Assembly: GCA_003140275.1 (NCBI GenBank)
Contig: PLJQ01000295.1
Span: 10,988-16,223 of the forward strand
Length of the DNA: 5,236 nt
Direction of reading: 5' to 3'
Source of the DNA: Limisphaerales bacterium
GTDB lineage: Bacteria > Verrucomicrobiota > Verrucomicrobiia > Limisphaerales > PALSA-1396
The translations under genes were made by a program, and so were the position numbers. The notes beneath the pieces were generated by a model. The model was not told the origin of the DNA. It saw only the letters and a program-made list of their open reading frames with translations, and did not search any database. Shown here in pieces: positions 1 to 5,236 of the stretch. Positions within the stretch are counted from its first letter, which is position 1; each line of letters opens with the position of its first letter.

Positions 1-383
1 AGCCAGGCGACTGCGTTGCGAACTCACGGGCTGCGCGACCGTAGCTCCTAACAGAAGGTTCAGTTGCTGAAGGGATCTTTCCTCCAACCCTCCTTCTAAC
101 CGATGAAAATATCGAGAGGTTCAGCGTCAAACTGCGGCAAGCAGAAATGGAATATCAAACTGATTTTGTTTTGAATATCTGAGGAATTTTTTTTTGCCTT
201 TCATTTCTAACGTCCGCCAAAAAGGGCGCGCAACTTTTTGCCTCGAGGATTGGAACAGGAACGCTGCAAATTGCACCATTGCCCGGCAAGAATACAAACA
301 GGTCGCTGATCTGATAATCTTTATGCATCATCTACGCGCCATGTTTCGTTCAGTATCGGTAATAACAGTGATGGAATAGGCTT
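1..383. other. Upstream non-coding region, no supported gene
   Basis: All three forward frames meet a stop within the first 70 bases, so at most the last few codons of an upstream gene could be present, and nothing recognisable is encoded. The stretch is more AT-rich than the genes that follow. It contains a run of nine T (187-195), the octamer TCAAACTG at 127-134 and 155-162, the heptamer GAATATC at 150-156 and 173-179, and a 7-bp inverted repeat at 218-240. A 61-codon frame opening with TTG at 194 has no homology that I recognise and no convincing ribosome site. The most likely role is the promoter and operator region of the regulator at 384. No clear sigma-70 pair is visible; GATAAT at 313-318 resembles a -10 box but lacks a -35 partner at normal spacing. 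Confidence 0.6.
218..240. repeat. 7-bp perfect inverted repeat with a 9-nt loop
   Basis: CAAAAAG (218-224) is the exact reverse complement of CTTTTTG (234-240), with the loop GGCGCGCAA between them. It lies about 145 bp before the regulator start. It could be a small operator dyad or a weak hairpin. The stem is mostly A-T and no T run follows, so a strong intrinsic terminator is unlikely. A repeat this short can arise by chance. Confidence 0.3.
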
Positions 384-1301
384 GTGGAATGCCTGACAGC
401 GGTTATTTTGAGCGTCGTGAATCCTCTGGTTTTCGACGCACTGGCACGCCTGCCCGTAATCCAGTCATACGAGGCGGCGTTCCGCAAAGCCACCGGCGTG
501 ACGCTCAAGATAGTTCCGCCGGACGAACCGACAAAACGCCTGGCTTTTGGCGCCTCAGAAAATCCATTCTGCGCGCAGATCACCGGAATTGCCAGCGGTT
601 GCGATGCGTGCCTGGAGGTGCAAAAGCGGGCCCAGCGCGGCGCCGGACGCAGGCTCGCGTCGCAGCAGGTCAATTGTTTCGCTGGTTTGACGGATGTGGT
701 AGTGCCGGTGGTCATCGGCGGGCGACACGTTGCCTCTTTGATGAGCGGACAGGTATTCCGTCGCGAGCCGACCGAGCGCGATTTCAAACTGGTGGTCAAG
801 ATGCTCGGCCAGAATGGCGAGTGGGAGAAAAAGGCGCGCAAGGCTTACTTTGAAACTTCGGTTGTGACCGTGGAGCGGTTTGAAGCCATCATTGAATTGC
901 TGAATGTCTTCGCGCAGTATCTCGCCGACTACGCCAGCCGACAGGCGTTGGCAAGTTCGACCAAGGAACCCAGCGCGGTCGTCAGTGCCAAGCAATATGT
1001 CCAAACCCACGTCGAGGATTCCATCACCCTGACGCAGGTGGTAGAGCACGTAAATGTCAGCCGGTTTTACTTCTGCAAGTTGTTCAAAAAGACCACCGGC
1101 ATGACGCTGACCGAATACGTTTCGCGCGTCAGAGTGGAAAAGGCAAAGACACTGCTCGTGAATCCGTCATTGCGGATTTCCGAGGTGATTTACGCGGCGG
1201 GTTTTGGTTCCATCCCGAGGTTTAACAGCGTGTTCAAGCGCATTGTTGGAATGCCGCCGACCGAATATCGCCAGACGCTGCGCTTGCAATTGCCGTTCTG
1301 A
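384..1301 (+). CDS. AraC-family transcriptional regulator with PocR-type sensor domain
   Basis: This is a one-component cytoplasmic DNA-binding regulator of 305 aa. Residues about 14-185 match the PocR ligand-binding style: a helical start ending in ATG (36-38), ENPFC (59-63), CDAC (73-76), NCFAGLTD (97-104), a VPVV strand (107-110) and SGQVF (121-125). The family is predicted to sense small organic molecules; the ligand here is unknown. Cys63, Cys73, Cys76 and Cys98 could bind a metal or Fe-S cluster. Residues about 200-300 are a double AraC helix-turn-helix: first HTH at 216-236, the RVRVEKAKTLL helix at 248-258, second HTH at 265-286, and the usual GMPPTEYR ending at 289-296. The start is uncertain. 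GTG at 384 is the first start after an in-frame TGA at 369; TTG 408 and GTG 417 would also keep the whole domain. No ATG occurs before residue 120. It lies 159 bp upstream of the cytochrome/porin genes in the same direction and may control them. Confidence 0.93.
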   Translation: MECLTAVILSVVNPLVFDALARLPVIQSYEAAFRKATGVTLKIVPPDEPTKRLAFGASENPFCAQITGIASGCDACLEVQKRAQRGAGRRLASQQVNCFAGLTDVVVPVVIGGRHVASLMSGQVFRREPTERDFKLVVKMLGQNGEWEKKARKAYFETSVVTVERFEAIIELLNVFAQYLADYASRQALASSTKEPSAVVSAKQYVQTHVEDSITLTQVVEHVNVSRFYFCKLFKKTTGMTLTEYVSRVRVEKAKTLLVNPSLRISEVIYAAGFGSIPRFNSVFKRIVGMPPTEYRQTLRLQLPF

Positions 1302-1460
1302 TTTCGCGTCGGTTTCTGCGTCGAACGTGGTCGCTTGCTTCCCGACCGCGCCAATAGCCGATCAGTAAAAGCCAACCGGCAAGTAGTCGCCATTTTCCGC
1401 GCGTGTTACAAAATTACAAGTTGCCAAAGCGGCAGAGTAAAACCCATACTCGAGAAAATT
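1302..1460 (+). promoter_or_regulatory. Probable promoter/operator region of the cytochrome-porin operon
   Basis: This 159-bp gap separates the regulator from four closely spaced genes, so it is the likely site of their promoter. Visible elements are a hairpin at 1326-1350, TTACAA repeated at an 8-bp step (1406-1411 and 1414-1419), and the small dyad TGCC/GGCA around 1422-1434. TTGCCA (1421-1426) and CATACT (1445-1450) form a weak sigma-70-like pair with an 18-bp spacer. That -10 ends only 10 bp before the ATG, which would leave almost no leader, so I do not trust it as the promoter. The role is inferred from position. Confidence 0.45.
1326..1350 (+). other. GC-rich hairpin just after the regulator gene
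   Basis: Bases 1326-1333 can pair with 1343-1350 to give an 8-bp stem (one G-T wobble at 1328/1348) around a 9-nt loop. It begins 25 bp after the regulator stop. The position suits a transcription terminator or mRNA-stabilising hairpin, but no T run follows it, so an ordinary intrinsic terminator is not supported. Confidence 0.3.
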
Positions 1461-1841
1461 ATGAAACGACTCACTTCGTTCAAGCTTGGATTGCGGGAGG
1501 GTGTTCGCCTCGTGGCGGTGACAGCGGTCATCTACGCGGCGTTCATTGCCTTCGCCACAGGTGCAGACACCAAAGCAGAGGACGCCAAATCAGCAGACAC
1601 GAAAGCTGCGGACTCCAAAGCCGCCGATGCCAAACCGGCGAAAAAGGCCGGGAAGAAGAAACTCACTGGTGCCGAGTTGTACGCGATCCACTGCAATCGT
1701 TGTCACGCGGAACGGTATGCCACCGAATTCACCCCGGGACAGTGGAAAACGCTCATGACACACATGCGGGTGCGGGCCAACCTGCCCGCAGCGCAGGCGA
1801 AGTTAATTCTCAAGTACCTCCAGGAAGATAGCGGCAACTAA
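1461..1841 (+). CDS. Small monoheme c-type cytochrome with N-terminal anchor and repeat linker
   Basis: This 126-aa electron carrier probably acts in the periplasm, either tethered to the inner membrane or released. A basic start (KR, K8, R12, R16) is followed by a hydrophobic stretch at about 17-34 that could be a signal peptide or a single anchor; TGA before D36 is a possible cleavage point. Residues 35-67 are a Lys/Ala/Asp-rich linker with five pentapeptide repeats. The heme domain follows: CNRCH at 78-82, with His82 the expected proximal ligand, Trp95, and Met99 or Met102 as distal ligand, then a closing helix at about 110-121. The domain is only about 60 residues, shorter than a typical class I cytochrome c. 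The frame stays open upstream to a TTG at 1335, but ATG 1461 is preferred because it puts the export sequence at the N terminus. It is the first gene of the presumed operon, 21 bp before the porin gene. The redox partner cannot be read from the sequence. Confidence 0.9.
   Translation: MKRLTSFKLGLREGVRLVAVTAVIYAAFIAFATGADTKAEDAKSADTKAADSKAADAKPAKKAGKKKLTGAELYAIHCNRCHAERYATEFTPGQWKTLMTHMRVRANLPAAQAKLILKYLQEDSGN
1563..1637 (+). repeat. Five 15-bp tandem repeats encoding a (A/E)DxK(A/S/P) linker
   Basis: Residues 35-59 of the first cytochrome read as ADTKA, EDAKS, ADTKA, ADSKA and ADAKP. Each unit is 15 bases. Asp at position 2 and Lys at position 4 are kept in all five units, while third codon positions vary. 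The conserved amino acids and diverged bases suggest an old duplication under selection for a charged, flexible or helical spacer. It separates the membrane segment from the heme domain. Confidence 0.85.
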
Positions 1842-1848
1842 AACAACC

Positions 1849-1853
1849 AAGGA
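1849..1853 (+). promoter_or_regulatory. Ribosome binding site of the porin gene
   Basis: AAGGA lies 9 bases before ATG 1863, in the short gap after the first cytochrome. It is the clearest Shine-Dalgarno sequence in the window and fixes the porin start. The other operon genes have weaker sites. Confidence 0.7.
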
Positions 1854-1862
1854 CTTATACTT

Positions 1863-3194
1863 ATGAAGATTCATTCACTTATTCTTGGAATTTTGGCAGC
1901 CGGATGCGTGATCGGATTCACCCTGACCCCGCGTGCGGGAGCAGTGGTGAATGATGAGGATTTCAGTTCGTTGAAAGACCTCGTGACCAAACAAGGACGA
2001 AGAATCGATCAACTGGAGCAGACGCACGAACAGGACCAGAAAACGCACGAACAAGACCAGCAGCAAATCCAGCAACTCAAGCAGCAGTTGGGAGAAACGC
2101 ACGCGGTCGCCACCAACGCGACTCAAAAAGCTGAAGAGGTGGCCCGGGTGCAATCGGCTTATCCTGTCGTCAGCGGAGCCATGAGCGCGATGCACAATTT
2201 CACGATGGTTGGCGACGCTGAAGTTCAATTCGGAAAAGCCGCCGGGCAGCACGGCTCGTTTGTGCTGGCTGATTTTGCGCCAATCTTCCTGTTTCGGGCC
2301 AGCGACAACGTTTTGTTCGAGGCCGGTTTCGATGTAACATTGCAGAATGGCTCGCAGCCTGGCGGCGGCAGCGCGACTCACGTGGATTTGAGTTTCGCCC
2401 AGTTGGATTATCTCTTTAACGACTATGTGACGGTCGTAGCCGGAGATATGGTGCTGCCACTAGGCACGTATTCCGAACGGGCAGCGGGATGGCTCAACAA
2501 GATACCGGATGACCCCTTTTCGCGTGATTTCCTGCCGGGCAGCGGGGTGGGCGTGCAGTTGAGGGGGGCCATACCCGTGGGACAATCGGGACAGATGGTT
2601 ACCTATTCCGTTTATGGCGTGAATGGGCCGTCCTCGATCGATACCAATGGAATCGCAGGCAATCTGGATTTAGGTGGTAACGTGGGTGACACGGGGAATT
2701 GGCATGCGAATCCCAGCGGCGGCGGTCGCATCGGGTGGTTCTACCCTTGGCAAGCTCATTATGATCTTGAGTTAGGAGTTTCGGGTCAGACTGGTGTATG
2801 GGACAATGCGGGGAGGCGGTCATGGTCGGCCGGTGTGCTTGATGCTGCCCTGCACATCAGTCCTTACTTTGAAGCAAAGGGCGAGTACATTTATACTATG
2901 CAAGAGACCGACGATATGGGAACCATTCATCCGCAAGGCTGGTGGGTGCAGGCGGGTTACAAGCTGGCGGGACTGAATCTGGAGATTCCGCGTATTAGCA
3001 ACGTCGAGTTGGTCAGCCGGTATGACACGATGCATGACGCATTGGGGACGAAAACGGATCGCGCTACCGTGGGCTTTGTGTATTACATCTCGAACACATT
3101 GCTGTTCGAGGGCGACTACGAATTCTTGCACAGCCGAGGTCCCAATGCCCTGCCGTCCAATGCATTCGTGCTCCAGCTTTCGTACGGACTCTGA
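1863..3194 (+). CDS. Outer-membrane beta-barrel porin with N-terminal coiled coil
   Basis: This 443-aa protein is probably an outer-membrane channel. Residues 1-27 form a signal peptide (basic start, hydrophobic core at 6-21, TPRAGA before the cut). AAGC at 12-15 loosely resembles a lipobox, but hydrophobic sequence continues after it, so signal peptidase I is more likely. Residues about 33-97 are Gln/Glu-rich and coiled-coil-like, including two near-identical heptads (54-60 and 61-67). Such a segment could trimerise the protein or span the periplasm towards peptidoglycan. From about 104 to the end, alternating polar/hydrophobic strands with many aromatics indicate a barrel. FAPIFLF (138-144), LFEAGFDV (151-158), FAQLDYLFNDY (178-188), AGDMVLPLGTYSER (193-206) and GWLNKIPDDPF (209-219) match a pattern I recall from phosphate-selective-porin-like outer-membrane proteins. 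The last residues, FVLQLSYGL, resemble a barrel-insertion signal ending in Leu rather than Phe. There is no heme motif, and the only Cys is in the signal peptide. The substrate is unknown. Cytochrome genes lie 21 bp upstream and 19 bp downstream. Confidence 0.92.
   Translation: MKIHSLILGILAAGCVIGFTLTPRAGAVVNDEDFSSLKDLVTKQGRRIDQLEQTHEQDQKTHEQDQQQIQQLKQQLGETHAVATNATQKAEEVARVQSAYPVVSGAMSAMHNFTMVGDAEVQFGKAAGQHGSFVLADFAPIFLFRASDNVLFEAGFDVTLQNGSQPGGGSATHVDLSFAQLDYLFNDYVTVVAGDMVLPLGTYSERAAGWLNKIPDDPFSRDFLPGSGVGVQLRGAIPVGQSGQMVTYSVYGVNGPSSIDTNGIAGNLDLGGNVGDTGNWHANPSGGGRIGWFYPWQAHYDLELGVSGQTGVWDNAGRRSWSAGVLDAALHISPYFEAKGEYIYTMQETDDMGTIHPQGWWVQAGYKLAGLNLEIPRISNVELVSRYDTMHDALGTKTDRATVGFVYYISNTLLFEGDYEFLHSRGPNALPSNAFVLQLSYGL
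2022..2063 (+). repeat. Two 21-bp repeats encoding coiled-coil heptads
   Basis: Bases 2022-2042 and 2043-2063 differ at only a few positions and encode THEQDQK and THEQDQQ. The unit is exactly seven codons, one coiled-coil heptad, so the porin stalk seems to have grown by a whole-heptad duplication. The first 18 bases of the two units differ at a single base, which points to a recent event. Confidence 0.85.
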
Positions 3195-3213
3195 ACAGAA
3201 TGAAATATAATCT

Positions 3214-3690
3214 ATGAACATGAATACTAAATGCACCCTCTTCCTCCTCGGCACGGCTGCACTCACCCTGACTTGGGCGGGCGTGGCGCGCGTTACTGCT
3301 CAAGAACTTGACCCTGAAACCAAGGCGCGGGTCGAACGGTTTGAAAAAGGCCCGGCCACGATTGATGTCTCCAAATACCCGGATGGCATCAAGGACAACT
3401 ACGAAGTGTTCAGCACGAAGTGCGCCCAATGCCACAAATTGAGCCGCCCGATTAACTCCGACTACGCGCGGCCCGACGAGTGGTCGCGCTACATCAAACG
3501 GATGATGAATAAGCCCGGTTCGGGCATCAGCAGCACCGAAGGCAAGAAGATTTACGAGTTCCTCACCTATGACTCCAGCATCCGCAAGAAAGCGATGTTG
3601 GACGAGAAACTTGCAAAGGCTACGCCCGAAGACAAGGCCGCTGTGGAAACCAAGATCAAGGAAGTCCACGACAAGTACGATAAGAAGTAA
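3214..3690 (+). CDS. Secreted monoheme c-type cytochrome
   Basis: This 158-aa protein probably carries electrons in the periplasm. The signal peptide covers about residues 1-29 (hydrophobic core at 8-25, VTA before Q30). The mature part opens with a short charged region, then the heme motif CAQCH at 70-74 (His74 proximal), SRP at 77-79, DEWSRYIKRMM at 88-98 with Met97 or Met98 as likely distal ligand, and a helix GKKIYEFLTYDS at 110-121. Residues 124-158 form a Lys-rich helical tail with ten lysines, probably a docking or partner-binding surface. The pattern of CxxCH, Trp and a Met seven residues after the Trp is shared with the cytochrome encoded at 1461-1841, so the two heme domains are probably related. 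ATG 3214 is used; ATG 3220 would lose only two residues, and no strong ribosome site decides between them. The gene sits 19 bp after the porin stop and 19 bp before the flavoprotein start. Confidence 0.92.
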   Translation: MNMNTKCTLFLLGTAALTLTWAGVARVTAQELDPETKARVERFEKGPATIDVSKYPDGIKDNYEVFSTKCAQCHKLSRPINSDYARPDEWSRYIKRMMNKPGSGISSTEGKKIYEFLTYDSSIRKKAMLDEKLAKATPEDKAAVETKIKEVHDKYDKK

Positions 3691-3709
3691 TCCGCTCGAC
3701 GGAACTGGC

Positions 3710-5236
3710 ATGCCCCCAACCTATCCAGTTGAATTGCCGGATGTGAATTACTTCACCCGGCAAGTCCTCTGCCGCGAGGGTTGCCCGGTCCGCACGGATT
3801 CCGGTGGCTACGTCCAGGCCATTGCCGAAGGCCGCTACGAAGACGCCTACATCATCGCCCGCACGCCCAATCCTTTCGCCTCCATCTGCGGCCGCGTTTG
3901 CGCCGCACCGTGCGAGGCGAAATGCCGGCGCGGCGCGCTCGATGCCCCGGTTTCGATTCGTGCGCTGAAACGGTTCGTCTGTGAAAAGTTCGGCGTCGAG
4001 TCGGACAACTTCGATCTTGGCCGCGTCTATCCCGAACTGCGCGATCCGCGCCGCGAACGCATCGGTGATGCACGCAAGGTGGCGATCATCGGTGCGGGAC
4101 CGGCCGGGATGTCCTGCGCGCACGAACTGGCATTGATGGGCTTTTCCCCAACCGTATTCGAAGCGCAAAATCTGGCGGGCGGGATGTTGGTGCTCGGCGT
4201 GCCCGAATACCGGCTGCCGCGCGAGATCATCCAGGCGGAAATCGCGGCGATTGAGTCACTGGGCGTGGAGGTTCGCCTGAACACCCGGCTCGGGAAGGAC
4301 TTCGCCTTCTCCGACCTTAAGAAGCAGGGCTATGAAGCCGTGTTCCTCGGGATCGGCGCGCACAAAAGCCGTGAACTGACCATTGAAGGTGTCCAACTCG
4401 ACGGGGTGTTGCGGGCCATTGAATTTCTGCTCAACGTCAACCTCGGTTTCCGCGTCTCGCTCGGCCGCAAAGTCGTCGTCATCGGAGGCGGCAACGTCGC
4501 TTTCGACGTGGCCCGGTCGGTCGTCCGCCAGACGGAAAAGTTTGCGGGGATGGGTGAGGCCGAATTGCGTGGGGCGTTGCACCAGGCCGCGTCGGCCCTG
4601 GAGCAGTTGACTGCGCGCGAACCGGAAGCGCCTGACGCAGTGCGCCTCGCGTTGGACGTCGCCCGGGAAGCCATCCGCAAGGGCGTGCCGGAAGTCCACA
4701 TGTATTGCCTGGAGAGCCTCGACGAAATCCCTGGCGCGCACGAGGAAATCGAGGAGGCGGAAAAGGAAGGCATCCGGCTTCACACACGCTTCGGCCCCAA
4801 ACGCATCGTAGGTAGTGATGGAAAAGTCTCCGGAATCGAACTGCTCAAGGCCAGCCGCGTGTTCGACGAGAACCGCCGGTTTAATCCGCAGTTCATTGAA
4901 GGCAGTGAAGAGACCGTGGATTGCGATACCGTCGTTCTCGCCATCGGCCAATCGGCCGAACTTGCCTGGATTCGTCCGGAGGACAATCTGAAAGTGACGC
5001 CGCGTGGAACGCTGCAAACCGATCCGGTGACGATGGCCACCTCGCGGCCCGATGTGTTCGCGGGCGGTGACGTGGCGTTCGGGCCGCGGATTATTATCAC
5101 CGCGGTTGCCGAAGGCAAGAAGGCGGCGAATTCCATCGCGAAATTCCTTACGGGCCGCGTGCCCGCCGAGCCGCGTCAGGCGCGCGTGACGATTTACAAC
5201 ACGCTCCAGTATCGGATGAAGCCCGATTACGAGAAG
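3710..5236 (+). CDS. GltD-like FAD/Fe-S pyridine-nucleotide oxidoreductase (3' end cut by window)
   Basis: Visible are 509 codons from ATG 3710 with no stop, so the C terminus is missing. Residues about 14-95 are an Fe-S domain of the glutamate-synthase small-subunit / dihydropyrimidine-dehydrogenase type: CREGC (21-25), then CGRVCAAPCEAKC (60-72). The FAD-binding Rossmann motif GAGPAG is at 128-133, the GGML...GVPEYRLP region at about 157-170, a second nucleotide site GGGNVA at 259-264 for NAD(P)H, and the closing FAD motif FAGGD at 450-454 followed by ITAVAEGKKAA. The family moves electrons between NAD(P)H, FAD and Fe-S centres in the cytosol. True glutamate synthase is unlikely: no large subunit is seen, and the neighbours are cytochromes and a porin. 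Two oddities are the lack of the usual upstream CxxC pair in the Fe-S domain and an extra segment of about 50 residues at 271-322. A weak GGA at 3701-3703 may serve as ribosome site. The gene starts 19 bp after the second cytochrome. The physiological partner is unknown and may be encoded downstream. Confidence 0.92.
   Translation, partial: MPPTYPVELPDVNYFTRQVLCREGCPVRTDSGGYVQAIAEGRYEDAYIIARTPNPFASICGRVCAAPCEAKCRRGALDAPVSIRALKRFVCEKFGVESDNFDLGRVYPELRDPRRERIGDARKVAIIGAGPAGMSCAHELALMGFSPTVFEAQNLAGGMLVLGVPEYRLPREIIQAEIAAIESLGVEVRLNTRLGKDFAFSDLKKQGYEAVFLGIGAHKSRELTIEGVQLDGVLRAIEFLLNVNLGFRVSLGRKVVVIGGGNVAFDVARSVVRQTEKFAGMGEAELRGALHQAASALEQLTAREPEAPDAVRLALDVAREAIRKGVPEVHMYCLESLDEIPGAHEEIEEAEKEGIRLHTRFGPKRIVGSDGKVSGIELLKASRVFDENRRFNPQFIEGSEETVDCDTVVLAIGQSAELAWIRPEDNLKVTPRGTLQTDPVTMATSRPDVFAGGDVAFGPRIIITAVAEGKKAANSIAKFLTGRVPAEPRQARVTIYNTLQYRMKPDYEK

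Noticed and set aside
194..379. Open frame of 61 codons starting at TTG
   Set aside because: It has a rare start codon directly after a T run, no ribosome site, no recognisable domain and mixed composition. It is probably a chance frame in non-coding DNA.
1421..1450. TTGCCA-18-CATACT as the operon promoter
   Set aside because: The -10 would end 10 bp before the start codon, giving almost no leader, and the boxes match only partly. It is kept only as a weak possibility inside the regulatory region.
1335..1460. Longer N terminus for the first cytochrome (TTG start at 1335)
   Set aside because: It would bury the export sequence behind 42 residues of non-signal-like sequence. ATG 1461 gives a normal signal or anchor at the N terminus.
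1902..1910. Lipobox-like AAGC in the porin signal peptide
   Set aside because: The position -3 residue is Ala rather than Leu, and hydrophobic sequence continues after the Cys up to a good signal peptidase I site near residue 27. A lipoprotein barrel is unlikely.
3064..3711. 215-codon reverse-strand open frame over the second cytochrome
   Set aside because: It overlaps a well-supported heme protein and the porin end, and its translation shows no domain. It is a shadow frame.
4256..5017. 253-codon reverse-strand open frame inside the flavoprotein gene
   Set aside because: The forward frame carries clear FAD and NAD(P)H motifs throughout. The reverse frame is a shadow of GC-biased codons with no recognisable domain.
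1..5236. CRISPR array, tRNA/rRNA genes, insertion sequence or phage genes
   Set aside because: I saw no repeat-spacer pattern, no cloverleaf or rRNA-like sequence, no transposase motif and no phage-type gene on either strand.
3710..5236. Calling the flavoprotein gltD (glutamate synthase small subunit)
   Set aside because: The cysteine set and the insertion differ from GltD, no large subunit is present and the neighbours are redox/outer-membrane genes, so a specific symbol would mislead.

Overview
The window looks like part of a Gram-negative bacterial chromosome with moderately high G+C. The best guess is the Verrucomicrobiota or a neighbouring PVC-group lineage. This rests on remembered family style: a PocR-type sensor fused to an AraC helix-turn-helix, a porin with an N-terminal coiled coil, and small Lys/Ala-rich monoheme cytochromes. 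It is an inference, not a measured phylogenetic result. All five genes read on the + strand.

Layout. Positions 1-383 hold no convincing gene. They are more AT-rich than the rest and contain a T9 run, short direct repeats and a small inverted repeat, so they are probably the upstream region of the regulator. Positions 384-1301 encode a PocR/AraC-type transcription regulator with four cysteines in its sensor domain. Positions 1302-1460 are non-coding and probably carry the promoter or operator of the next gene set. Then come four tightly packed genes with gaps of only 19-21 bp: a small monoheme cytochrome c with an N-terminal anchor or signal and a pentapeptide-repeat linker (1461-1841), an outer-membrane beta-barrel porin with an N-terminal coiled coil (1863-3194), a second secreted monoheme cytochrome c (3214-3690), and a GltD-like FAD/Fe-S pyridine-nucleotide oxidoreductase that runs off the right edge (3710-5236, 509 codons visible, no stop codon).

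How they may work together. The two cytochromes share a heme-domain pattern (CxxCH, then Trp, then Met seven residues after the Trp, then a closing helix) and flank the porin. The spacing suggests one transcription unit linking a cytosolic NAD(P)H/Fe-S flavoenzyme, periplasmic c-type cytochromes and an outer-membrane barrel. One reading is an electron-transfer chain, possibly reaching the outer membrane. Another is a respiratory-complex operon that happens to include a porin. The upstream PocR/AraC protein is the natural candidate regulator. The most notable points are the cytochrome-porin-cytochrome arrangement, the reduced cysteine set of the flavoprotein's Fe-S domain, its extra helical segment of about 50 residues, and the repeat-built linkers in the first cytochrome and the porin.
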